A stretch of DNA of 33,972 bases from Bacteroidales bacterium (GTDB taxonomy: Bacteria; Bacteroidota; Bacteroidia; Bacteroidales; JAIPAH01), in contig JAIPAH010000020.1 in assembly GCA_021740175.1 (NCBI GenBank), forward strand, positions 1 to 33,972. Direction: 5' to 3'. Positions 9,594 through 17,118 of the stretch are shown here, in pieces (position 1 is the stretch's first letter; each line of letters opens with the position of its first letter). A program made the translations under genes and the position numbers. The notes below the pieces were generated by a model, which made no database searches, was not told where the DNA came from, and saw only the letters and a program-made list of their open reading frames with translations.

Positions 9594-9815
9594 ACTACTT
9601 TTCGCTCAAGTCCAAACTTTTATCCGTGTAGCTCCCATAAAAATAGCCTGCTAAAATACGTTATTCTGCTTGTTTTAAAAAAAGGGTAGAAAGTTAAGAT
9701 TCACTAAGAAAGTCATGTTGCATAATTTTTTCTTTATGTATGGGTTATCATTTCAAAAATTCATTTAAATTTATTTTGCAAAAAGGAAATTTGAAATAAA
9801 TCTGTATTCACTATC
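9594..9815. promoter_or_regulatory. Divergent promoter region between exporter and MacA-like genes
   Basis: 222 bp between two gene starts pointing away from each other, so it must hold both promoters. Toward the plus-strand gene there is an AT-rich stretch with TTATTTTG, one mismatch from TAnnTTTG, about 36 bp before the ATG. No clear minus-strand box was found. Confidence 0.4.
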
Positions 9816-11057
9816 ATGAAGAAGAATATTTTTTACCTTTCACTTTTGGGAGCCATTATTGTGGGTTTAATCCTCTATTTTACCCTCCCTGAAGAGTCCG
9901 AGCAGCGTCAAATGCTCGTTCCCGTGAATTATGGCGAATTCAAAATTACCGTAACCACAACCGGCGAATTGGAGGCCGAAAATTCGCAAGCCATTCATGG
10001 CCCCTCCGATGTTAGGAAATTCGGTATCTATCGGATGGAAATTAATGATATGGTTCCCGACGGGACTGTGGTAGATTCAGGGGAATGGGTGGCTACCCTG
10101 GATAAAAGTGAGTTGACGACTAAGAAGCAAGACCTGGAATCGGAACTCGACAAACTGGAGTCGCAATACACTCAAACTCGCCTGGACACGTCTATGAAAT
10201 TGCGTCAGGCACGGGAAGAATTGATTAACCTGGAATATAATGTTAAAGAACAGGAAATCAGGGTGGAACAATCGAAGTTTGAACCCCCGGCCACCCAGCG
10301 GAAAAGAAATAATGACCTTAAACAAGCCAAAAGAAAATTACAGCAAGCCCACGAGAGTTATGAGTTAAAACTGGAAAAAGCCCGTGCCGACATGCAGGAA
10401 GCTGCTGCTGCACTCGAGAAAAAGAAGCGTCGTTATAAGGAATTGAAGCAAACTATGAAGCAATTTCGTGTGACTGCCCCTGAGTCAGGGATGGTTGTAT
10501 ATAAACGCACACGGGATGGAAAAAAGAAAGGTGCGGGTAGCCAGATATCGACGTGGCGCAACGTCGTGGCTGAATTACCCGACCTGTCGGAGATGATCTC
10601 TAAAACCTATGTGAATGAGGTGGATATAAGCAAGGTGGAGGAAGGTCAGAAAGCTTTTATCGGGATTGATGCCTTCCCCCAGAAGGAGTATCCCGGAAAA
10701 GTTATTAATGTCGCCAATATCGGGCAGCAGATGAAAAACAGCAATGCCAAAGTCTTTGAGGTGGAGATAGAACTGGAGGAAGAAGATGAAGTATTGCGGC
10801 CGGCTATGACAACCAAGAATGAAATCATTACCGAAGTGTACGATAGTGTACGATATGTTCCCCTTGAGGCAGTATTTCATGATGAAGATATCTCTTACGT
10901 GATTGCGGAGAGCAACAGACGCTATGAAGTGAAGCTGGGGAAAAGCAACGAAAACGAAATCATTATTGAGCGAGGGATATCCAGCGATAAAAAGGTGTAT
11001 ATAAAACCGCCGGACGATTATGAATCGCTGGAAATGGTAAGGTTAAAAAACGAGTGA
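9816..11057 (+). CDS. MacA/HlyD-type periplasmic adaptor of an ABC exporter
   Basis: 413 residues. An N-terminal membrane anchor (about residues 5-22) is followed by a split lipoyl/barrel-sandwich domain (VNYGEFKITVTTTGELEAE ... VPDGTVVDSGEWVATLD), a long helical hairpin of charged coiled coil (about 105-215) and a beta-barrel domain (SKTYVNEVDISKVEEGQKAFIGI). This is the membrane-fusion protein layout that links an inner membrane pump to a TolC-like channel. The gene after it overlaps by 4 bp (GTGA at 11054-11057), so the two are translationally coupled. No outer membrane partner or ATPase adjoins; the nearest TolC-type gene is ~19 kb away, at 31759. Confidence 0.88.
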   Translation: MKKNIFYLSLLGAIIVGLILYFTLPEESEQRQMLVPVNYGEFKITVTTTGELEAENSQAIHGPSDVRKFGIYRMEINDMVPDGTVVDSGEWVATLDKSELTTKKQDLESELDKLESQYTQTRLDTSMKLRQAREELINLEYNVKEQEIRVEQSKFEPPATQRKRNNDLKQAKRKLQQAHESYELKLEKARADMQEAAAALEKKKRRYKELKQTMKQFRVTAPESGMVVYKRTRDGKKKGAGSQISTWRNVVAELPDLSEMISKTYVNEVDISKVEEGQKAFIGIDAFPQKEYPGKVINVANIGQQMKNSNAKVFEVEIELEEEDEVLRPAMTTKNEIITEVYDSVRYVPLEAVFHDEDISYVIAESNRRYEVKLGKSNENEIIIERGISSDKKVYIKPPDDYESLEMVRLKNE

Positions 11058-12421
11058 TTTTGGAACGAATAAGATACCTTCTCAACATAGCACTTGAAGC
11101 GGTTTTTTTGAATCGAACACGCTCTATTCTCACAGCTTTGGGAATAGTTTTCGGAGTGGCTGCTGTTATTGCCATGCTTGCCATTGGCCGGGGTGCTAAA
11201 AAGGAAATCCTCGAACAGATTGAAATGGTGGGGGTGAATAATATTGTAATTACACCGGTGAGCGATGATAAAAGTAACGGGGATGACGGAGATGAAGAAG
11301 GAGGGGGGCAACAAAAAGAATCCAGGGAAAAATATTCGCCGGGCCTTACTTTTGAAGATGCGCAAAGTTTTGCCAGGCTGATCCCTTCGGTGAAACAAGT
11401 GAGTCCCCAGGTAAGCTATGATATACCTGTCGTTAGAAAACAGGAACAGGTCAATACGACGTTAACGGGGGTAAATCCGAATTTTTTTGAAGTCTTCAAT
11501 CATGCTTTATATAAAGGTTCCTTTTTTTCCGAACAGCAAATACAAAAAGGGGCGCCGGTTTGTATAATCGGCCCCGGGCTTAAGGCTAAACTTTTTAAGA
11601 AAGAAGCACCCATTGGAAAACGTATTAAATGCGGCCCTGTTTGGATGAAGGTCATCGGCGTGCTTAAAAGAAGGGATTACAAGAAGGAAGCCAGCGAAGA
11701 TTTTCGTATCCGCAACACCAATAAAAATATTTATGCTCCCATCAAAACGGTTTTGGTTCGTTTTAAGGATCGATCGGTGGTTACCGGCGGGATGCTGCAG
11801 GGAACGAATAAAGGCAATCAAGCCGGTGCATCCGGTTTTATCAATTCCAACAAAGAAAAACAACTGGGTAATAACCAGCTTAACAAAATAGTGGTTCAGG
11901 TAGAAAACAGCGAGCAACTTTCGGCGACGCGTGATGTAATAGAGCGGATGCTGCTGCGACGTCATAATGAGAAAAAAGATTTTGAGATTACCATTCCGGA
12001 GCTACTGCTGCAACAACAACAGCGAACCAAAAACATTTTCAATATTGTGCTGGGCGCCATCGCCAGTATCTCGCTGCTTGTAGGAGGAATAGGTATTATG
12101 AACATCATGCTGGCCTCCGTGATGGAGCGCATCCGTGAAATCGGAATACGTCTCGCCGTGGGTGCACGCAAACGCGATGTAGTTTTCCAGTTCCTGGCCG
12201 AGGCTACCATTATAAGCGTGATAGGGGGATTGATGGGGATTGTATTGGGCGTCGTCCTGGCAAAACTTATCAATGAGCTGGCAGGCATTGCCACCATTGT
12301 TAGCCTGGTTTCCATTATCGTATCTTTCGGGGTGGCCGCCGCCGTAGGCATCGTCTTTGGCTGGATGCCCGCCCGCAAAGCAGCACAGCAGGACCCTGTC
12401 GAGTCGCTGAGGTATGAGTAG
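11054..12421 (+). CDS. MacB-type ABC transporter permease (FtsX domain), without ATPase
   Basis: 455 residues. Helix 1 (RTRSILTALGIVFGVAAV, about 17-40) is followed by a ~280-residue periplasmic MacB core domain, then three helices carrying the FtsX signature (GGIGIMNIMLASVMERIREIG, IRLAVGARKRDV, WMPARKAAQQDPVESLRYE). The start is GTG at 11054, overlapping the adaptor's TGA; no ATG is better placed. There is no nucleotide-binding domain in the protein and no ATPase gene beside it. A functioning pump would need an ATPase encoded elsewhere, or the operon has lost its distal genes. Immediately downstream lies low-complexity repeat DNA. Confidence 0.9.
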   Translation: MILERIRYLLNIALEAVFLNRTRSILTALGIVFGVAAVIAMLAIGRGAKKEILEQIEMVGVNNIVITPVSDDKSNGDDGDEEGGGQQKESREKYSPGLTFEDAQSFARLIPSVKQVSPQVSYDIPVVRKQEQVNTTLTGVNPNFFEVFNHALYKGSFFSEQQIQKGAPVCIIGPGLKAKLFKKEAPIGKRIKCGPVWMKVIGVLKRRDYKKEASEDFRIRNTNKNIYAPIKTVLVRFKDRSVVTGGMLQGTNKGNQAGASGFINSNKEKQLGNNQLNKIVVQVENSEQLSATRDVIERMLLRRHNEKKDFEITIPELLLQQQQRTKNIFNIVLGAIASISLLVGGIGIMNIMLASVMERIREIGIRLAVGARKRDVVFQFLAEATIISVIGGLMGIVLGVVLAKLINELAGIATIVSLVSIIVSFGVAAAVGIVFGWMPARKAAQQDPVESLRYE

Positions 12422-12457
12422 GGCGTTTTTAAGTTTGTAGGTTTTTAAGTTACTAAG

Positions 12458-12537
12458 TGTTTAGGTGCGTAAGTGTTTAGGTGCGTAAATGTTTAGGTGC
12501 GTAAATGTTTAGGTGCGTGAGTGTTTAGGTGTTTAGG
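12458..12537 (+). repeat. 16-bp tandem repeat, about four and a half copies
   Basis: The unit TGTTTAGGTGCGTAAG occurs four times head to tail (12458-12521) with changes only in its last three bases, then degenerates to TGTTTAGGTGTTTAGG. The decayed TTTAAGT/TTTAGGT pattern extends from about 12427 to 12595. It probably arose by replication slippage. Confidence 0.9.
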
Positions 12538-12781
12538 TTTTTAAGTTGTTTGTGTTCAAGTGTTTATGTGTGTAGGTGTTTAAGTTTTTATGTTGGTAAA
12601 ATTGTCAATCGTTATTTGACTTGTCCTGAGATAATTTGATTTGAATGTTTTAAGTATTTAGGAGGGTAACACCGCACCTTTGCGAGGTCAGGCTTATGTT
12701 TTTCGTCTGAAATGTAAAGTATATTTCCAAAGGAGAGTCAATTTAATTAACTGTTTAACAGTGAATTATTTAAATTATATG

Positions 12782-12840
12782 AAAATTTCGATTCAAACCG
12801 AAAAATTCAAACAAAAATTTCGTTTGAAACCGAAAAATTT
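12782..12840 (+). promoter_or_regulatory. Pair of 27-bp palindromic repeats, possible operator
   Basis: Two near-identical 27-bp elements (12782-12808 and 12814-12840). Each has arms AAATTTCG and CGAAAAATT around a variable centre (ATTCAAAC in one, TTTGAAAC in the other). They are 32 bp apart start to start, about three helical turns, and end 25 bp before the ATPase ATG. A TATATTTT sequence (12840-12847), one mismatch from the -7 box, abuts the second copy. This looks like an operator overlapping the promoter of the ATPase gene. Confidence 0.5.
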
Positions 12841-12865
12841 ATATTTTTAAAGAAAATTACTTAGA

Positions 12866-13990
12866 ATGATTTCCAGAAAACTATTGAAGTTAATAAATCC
12901 AAGAATGGATGATTCAAAGGTGATCATCATTTTAGGACCTCGTCAATCAGGTAAGACGACCCTACTGCAGGAAATAGTACGTGATAGTGACAAAAATGTG
13001 TTATGGTTGAATGGAGATGAGTCTGATGTAAGACAGCTTTTATCTAATCAAACTTCCACCGCCCTGAAATCCTTAATCGGAAATCACAACTGTCTGGTAA
13101 TTGATGAGGGACAGCGAATTGAGAACATTGGACTTTGTATTAAATTGATTCACGATAACATTAAAGGCGTAAAAGTCGTTGCAAGTGGTTCCTCTGCTTT
13201 TGAATTGGCAAATAAAATCAACGAACCACTAACGGGTAGAAAATGGGAGTTTTTTCTGTACCCACTTTCATATTCGGAAATGTCGGATCATCAAGGCAGA
13301 ATGAACGAGCGGCGATTATTGGAACACCGTCTGATTTATGGTTACTACCCGGAAGTAGTTACAAGTCCTGGTAACGAAAAAATGATTCTACAGCAAATCT
13401 CAGATAGTTACCTTTACAAGGACTTACTCACCTGGGAAAACATTAAAAAACCGGACCGGCTGGAATTGTTGGTGCAGGCCTTGGCATTTCAGGTAGGTAG
13501 CCAGGTTTCCTATCATGAGCTAGCCCAAACTACAGGTCTCGACAAAGAAACTGTTGAAAGATATATGCTTTTGCTGGAGAGGGCTTTTATCATTTTTCGT
13601 TTACCCTCTTTCAACAGAAACCTGAGAAATGAGCTCAAAAAAAGCCGCAAGATATATTTTTTTGATAATGGACTTAGAAATGCCATTGTGCGGAATTTTA
13701 ATCCTCTGGGGATTAGAAATGATGTCGGTCAGTTATGGGAGAATTTTATTATCAGCGAAAGGGTTAAGCACATGCAAGACAAAGGCATTTTAGCCAATCA
13801 ATTTTTTTGGAGAACACATAGTCAACAGGAAATTGACTATATCGAAGAAAGGGAAGGTATGCTTTATGCCTATGAAATGAAATGGAAGGCTAAGAAACAT
13901 TATCGCTTTCCGGCTGCTTTCCGTAAAGCTTATCCTAACAGTGAAAGCTCTATAATAACGCCGGAAAATTTTGAAGAGTTTGTAGGTTAG
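12866..13990 (+). CDS. AAA-type ATPase with DUF4143 domain
   Basis: 374 residues. The N-terminal ATPase domain has Walker A GPRQSGKTT (24-32), Walker B CLVIDEGQRI and a sensor-like VVASGSSAFEL. The middle has the LTGRKWEFFLYPLSYSEM segment that is constant in this family, then a small helical region (SYHELAQTTGLDKETVERYM) resembling a winged helix. The C-terminal DUF4143 part has a nuclease-like core (QQEIDYIEEREGMLYAYEMKW, with D/E-x-K residues). These proteins are abundant and often patchily distributed in Bacteroidota; their function is not established. A second, diverged member faces it from the other strand at 15701-14454. Confidence 0.9.
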   Translation: MISRKLLKLINPRMDDSKVIIILGPRQSGKTTLLQEIVRDSDKNVLWLNGDESDVRQLLSNQTSTALKSLIGNHNCLVIDEGQRIENIGLCIKLIHDNIKGVKVVASGSSAFELANKINEPLTGRKWEFFLYPLSYSEMSDHQGRMNERRLLEHRLIYGYYPEVVTSPGNEKMILQQISDSYLYKDLLTWENIKKPDRLELLVQALAFQVGSQVSYHELAQTTGLDKETVERYMLLLERAFIIFRLPSFNRNLRNELKKSRKIYFFDNGLRNAIVRNFNPLGIRNDVGQLWENFIISERVKHMQDKGILANQFFWRTHSQQEIDYIEEREGMLYAYEMKWKAKKHYRFPAAFRKAYPNSESSIITPENFEEFVG

Positions 13991-14077
13991 TTGAATGATT
14001 CGTCAAGGTTTAGAATTTAACGAATGATGAGTATTTTATAGAATATTCAATTTGGTAATTATTTAGCTGGCATAAAA

Positions 14078-14176
14078 AATCTGTGAAAATCAGTTCAATC
14101 TGTGTCATCAGTGTTCTATTGTTTTTCAATAATGGCACACTGATTTAACTGATGATACTGATTCACACTGATCAAG
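14078..14176. repeat. Inverted pair of a dispersed intergenic repeat
   Basis: AATCTGTGAAAATCAGTTCA (from 14079) and, in the opposite sense, CTGATTTAACTGATGATACTG with CACTGATCAAG (14140-14177) resemble the family of degenerate ATCTGTG...ATCAG repeats scattered between Bacteroidota genes. Similar decayed copies appear to lie at 5115-5220 and 33274-33335. No coding content. Confidence 0.4.
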
Positions 14177-14244
14177 CCTAAATAATTGCGACTTCTCCAA
14201 CAAATCGATTTTTCCGAATAAATATATGCAAAGCCATTTAAAAT

Positions 14245-14438
14245 GCCTGGAAATCGCAGCAGGAAGTCCCCGCCAACACCCCGCTTTCCGACAAAATCAG
14301 CAAAGAGCTCAAAAAGCGGGGATTTCAGTTTATCGGCACCACCGTTATCTACGCCCACATGCAGGCCACCGGCATGGTCAACGACCATACTGTCGATTGT
14401 TTTAGGTATGAGGAGGTGAGGAGGTTGGGAGGGGTGTA
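14245..14438 (+). pseudogene. tag: Remnant of DNA-3-methyladenine glycosylase I
   Basis: Only the last ~60 codons survive. Reading WKSQQEVPANT (from 14249) and then, after a one-base loss near 14280, LSDKISKELKKRGFQFIG, TTVIYAHMQATGMVNDH and TVDCFRYEE to a TAG at 14436-14438 recovers the conserved C-terminus of Tag, which removes 3-methyladenine from DNA. The rest of the gene, including the catalytic region, is missing upstream, where repeat DNA sits instead. The Tag-like similarity on the plus strand explains this stretch better than the open frame on the opposite strand. The remnant is more GC-rich than its surroundings. Confidence 0.8.
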
Positions 14439-14453
14439 GGATCATGTTTAGCA

Positions 14454-15701
14454 TCATCCCAAAAACATGGCAGCATGAATCGCGATAATGTTGTCAGAGA
14501 AATATTGGGTTTCCGGATCATTGGAGAGAATAAATGCTTTCTTTACCGGTTTGTTTAGTAATTTATCCAAGCCTTTGAGATGCCGGGCATCCTTATTGGA
14601 AATCTTTTCAGTCATCTTAATTTCAAAAGCATAATAATACTCAGGAAACTCTATAAGTAAATCTATTTCCTTCCCGTCATGGGTGTGTAAATGATACAAA
14701 GATCTTTGTTCGCCGATAGTGCGCATTTGTTTGAATAGTTCAGATACAATTAAACTTTCAAATTCATAGCCTGTTAATCCCCCTTTTTTCTGGAGTATAG
14801 CTTGTATAATCCCTTGATCGAGAAAATGAATCTTCGGCATTTTTGATAGTCGCTTGTTTAGATTCTGTGCCCAGGCAGGTATTATCACTGATTGGTAACT
14901 CAGCTCAAAGTACCTCAGATAGCGTTGAACCGTTTTTGTTGTAATTCCCAGTTTTCGGCCCATATCAGAAGCATTAATCAGAGTGGCTGTGTTGATGGCT
15001 ACATATCGCTGAAGATTGAGAAAAGGTTCCAGGTCTCTGAAGGCTGCCAAATCTCTTATATCACGTTCCAGATAGGTTTTGACATAATTTGTAAGCCAAT
15101 TGAACTTTTCTTCTTCTGAGAGTTCAGGATCTGAAACGGCCGGATACGATCCAAAATGCATCAAATGTTCCCAGGCTTTCTGTTTCTCTGTCATATGGTT
15201 GTCCAAATGAAAGGTAGGTAAATATTCAGTAGTATTCCTGCTCAACAGTTCCTTTTGAAAAAGTGAATCTTCGATAGGATCATCCCACGACTCGGTCTTT
15301 AATTCAGGTAATGTCAAAGGGTAGACTTCCAGAAGATTGCTTCTTCCTGCCAGGCTTTCCCGTACCTTTTCCATTAACAGTAGCTGGCTTGAACCAAGCA
15401 ATATGTAGCGGGGCATTTCGAATTGATCGTACACTGATTTTATGCTCTCGATGAGCTCGGGTTCTTTTTGTATTTCATCCAGAACAGCAAATGGATATAG
15501 TTTCGACCATTGCTGAGCCGTAAGTTTACGGTAATTACTTCTCATTACAGGATCTTCAATGGAGATATACTGGTAATCAGGAAAGAGTCTGCGTATTAAG
15601 GTGGTTTTTCCTGTTTGCCTGGCACCAGTCAATACAATTATTCTTCCCGTCTTTAAAGAATTGATTCTTCTTATCTGTGCGGAAATTCGCCGATTTTTCA
15701 T
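14454..15701 (-). CDS. AAA-type ATPase with DUF4143 domain (second copy)
   Basis: 415 residues with Walker A GARQTGKTT (26-34), Walker B PFAVLDEIQKEP, sensor ILLGSSQLLLM and the family segment SLAGRSNLLEVYPLTLPEL. Residues ~230-260 form a helix-turn-helix-like stretch (INASDMGRKLGITTKTVQRYL). The C-terminus has the DUF4143 nuclease-like core (HDGKEIDLLIEFPEYYYAFEIKM). It differs strongly from the copy at 12866, so it is not a recent duplicate. It ends beside the tag remnant. Its promoter and a palindrome lie upstream at 15742-15792. Confidence 0.9.
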   Translation of the reverse strand: MKNRRISAQIRRINSLKTGRIIVLTGARQTGKTTLIRRLFPDYQYISIEDPVMRSNYRKLTAQQWSKLYPFAVLDEIQKEPELIESIKSVYDQFEMPRYILLGSSQLLLMEKVRESLAGRSNLLEVYPLTLPELKTESWDDPIEDSLFQKELLSRNTTEYLPTFHLDNHMTEKQKAWEHLMHFGSYPAVSDPELSEEEKFNWLTNYVKTYLERDIRDLAAFRDLEPFLNLQRYVAINTATLINASDMGRKLGITTKTVQRYLRYFELSYQSVIIPAWAQNLNKRLSKMPKIHFLDQGIIQAILQKKGGLTGYEFESLIVSELFKQMRTIGEQRSLYHLHTHDGKEIDLLIEFPEYYYAFEIKMTEKISNKDARHLKGLDKLLNKPVKKAFILSNDPETQYFSDNIIAIHAAMFLG

Positions 15702-15741
15702 AGGTCATAGTTTTACTAGTAACTCCTAATATGTCTTTAGA

Positions 15742-15749
15742 CAAAGGTA
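15742..15749 (-). promoter_or_regulatory. -7 promoter box of the second DUF4143 ATPase
   Basis: On the minus strand the sequence is TACCTTTG, an exact TAnnTTTG match, 41 bp before the ATG at 15701. The palindrome at 15769-15792 occupies the position expected for the -33 element. Confidence 0.65.
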
Positions 15750-15768
15750 CAGAATATTAGTTATAAAT

Positions 15769-15792
15769 CGTATATTTCTTCCAATATATACG
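15769..15792. promoter_or_regulatory. Palindrome upstream of the second ATPase, possible operator
   Basis: CGTATATT (15769-15776) and AATATATACG (15783-15792) form an inverted repeat centred about 35 bp upstream of the -7 box. Its position relative to the promoter parallels that of the palindromic pair at 12782-12840, although the sequence differs. Confidence 0.45.
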
Positions 15793-16087
15793 CTATTTTA
15801 TGGCTTTAAATACCATAACTTACGCTTAAAAACAGATTTATTGATTGAGATAATATAGCCATAATCCTCCTTAATGCATCCCATATAAGAAACTAAGAGG
15901 CCGTCCAGAAAGAAAAAAGTTTCCGCTGAAGCAATTTGATACCCACCCATATAAACTAAAACTTAATGATATTGGGCAGCTTTCCCGGTTATTCGACAAA
16001 AAAAATTAAAGGGCAAAAGTTGTTGGATATTCTCGCTGACGGTTTGAACGGCCCCATGACATTATTCTACAAAAAAATACTAAATAA

Positions 16088-16394
16088 TTTCATTTTGATA
16101 AAAAAATCTTATATTAGACCCATCGATGAAAAAGAGCCGATCCCCGGTTTGTTTTTACCGTGTAACAAACCGGCCCTGGAGAGAATACGAATAAATATTC
16201 ATCGATATTTCCAAAATTTCCAACGAGGAGTAGCACAAGGCGAAAAAAATGACAAAAACCGCGGCAATGCGGAACGAAATTGATATGTCAAATATACGAA
16301 AAATACTAATAATTATTAAGAAATATTTAACAAAATATGTTAGATAAAACTTGACTTTGTTTTTTTGAATTAGTATTGCAAGTACAGAAGAAAA
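16088..16394 (+). repeat. Promoter module, copy A
   Basis: A ~300-bp segment that recurs at 18109 and 20561. In order: TATATTAGACCCAT, hairpin 1 (CCGGTTTGTT/AACAAACCGG, 16144-16173), CCAACGAGGAGTAGCACAAGG, a small hairpin 2 (CCGC/GCGG, 16259-16272), an AT-rich stretch, then the promoter TTGAC...TAGTATTGCA. Stems are conserved while loops differ between copies, so this looks like a non-coding structured element, not a gene. Confidence 0.85.
16351..16378 (+). promoter_or_regulatory. Promoter of unit A, 17-bp spacer
   Basis: TTG (16351-16353, within TTGACTTTG) and TAGTATTG (16371-16378, one mismatch from TAnnTTTG) are separated by 17 bp that include seven consecutive T. Copies B and C have a 19-bp spacer with longer T runs. 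Confidence 0.6.
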
Positions 16395-16445
16395 TCTTCT
16401 GCCTCCGAGTGCGCATAGGAGAAAGTTAAATTAAACCTTTGTATA

Positions 16446-17039
16446 ATGCGAATTACAACAACTTTTGCTTCAATAATAATCTTAATTTTCAGTTTGGTTT
16501 TTATTAGCTGTGAAAAATAAAATTCTAATGATAAGCTCAATTCTGAAAATCAAAATGAAGAAAATACAATTCATCAAAGATCTAATAGAATTGATGAATT
16601 AATGAGTTACTATTATCAACAGGCACAAAAAAATACAAGTAGAGGTCCATTTGAGGATATATGGAACTGGATGGTGTCCCATGCAGGTGTGCATGGTGAC
16701 CGTTCATACGATCTGCCTTGTGGTCCTTGTCCTGGAATATGTATTGGTATCAGATTTACTCCAGTGGATGATGATTATCTTTTAACCCAGGAAGAATATG
16801 AAAATGGTAAAAGGCTATTGGAAATTGGATTTTTTAATGATTCAACTTTGGGTGTAAATTTTAAACATAAAGGGTTTGTAGAAAATGATACGTTATTTGT
16901 AGACCAAGACTATAATATTGGTGATGAGGCATCTGAATTATACAATAAAGACTCAATAATTATTGAAAAAGGTGCTTATCCTGTAACGTACTCTCAAAGT
17001 AAAAATGGTAGCACGATTGTGGATATAAAAAGTTATTAA
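16446..17039 (+). pseudogene. Lipoprotein gene interrupted by an in-frame stop
   Basis: An ATG at 16446 opens a lipoprotein signal peptide with lipobox VFISC (Cys22). Two codons later there is a TAA (16518-16520). The same frame then continues without another stop to 17039, so the body (NSNDKLNSENQNEEN... onward) is cut off from its export signal by a single nonsense codon. Internal initiation at ATG 16602 would give 145 residues without a signal peptide. The body is acidic and contains DLPCGPCPGICIG with three clustered cysteines; I recognise no family. It is the first gene under promoter A, followed by a terminator at 17063. It is called a pseudogene unless a sequencing error or suppression is shown. 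Confidence 0.75.
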
Positions 17040-17062
17040 ATTGTATTAATGATTAGTTTATT

Positions 17063-17099
17063 ACCTGCTTAAGAATTTAAATTCTTGAGCAGGTTTTAT
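17063..17099 (+). terminator. Hairpin terminator between the two unit A genes
   Basis: Near-perfect 16-bp inverted repeat (ACCTGCTTAAGAATTT, 17063-17078, with AAATTCTTGAGCAGGT, 17079-17094) followed by TTTATT. Any second gene expression from promoter A would need readthrough. Confidence 0.75.
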
Positions 17100-17118
17100 T
17101 CTTTAAAGTTTATTAGTA

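Larger units (their letters stand above)
12422..12860. other. Intergenic region with G/T-rich tandem repeat and palindromic elements
   Basis: About 440 bp with no gene. The first ~170 bp are strongly strand-biased (G and T on the plus strand) and contain the tandem repeat listed separately. The right part carries two palindromic direct repeats just before the ATPase gene. Confidence 0.7.
15793..16445. other. Intergenic region containing promoter module A
   Basis: About 650 bp. From ~15890 to 16087 there is AT-rich DNA with short open frames but no recognisable protein. 16088-16394 is the first copy of the repeated promoter module. 16395-16445 is a leader unlike those of the other two units; it includes the end of a perfect hairpin CAGAAGA/TCTTCTG (16385-16401) at the expected transcript start. 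Confidence 0.65.

Noticed and set aside
12458-12537. Tandem repeat considered as a CRISPR array
   Set aside because: Units abut directly with no spacers, and no cas genes are near.
14116-14457. 113-codon minus-strand frame
   Set aside because: The plus strand carries a recognisable Tag C-terminus over the same bases. The minus frame has no family features.
16144-16173. Hairpin 1 of the promoter module read as a terminator
   Set aside because: No T-run follows the stem on either strand. The sequence after it is GC-containing.
15966-16283. 105-codon open frame across promoter module A
   Set aside because: The corresponding frames in copies B and C are different or broken, while hairpin stems are conserved. 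No recognisable protein features.
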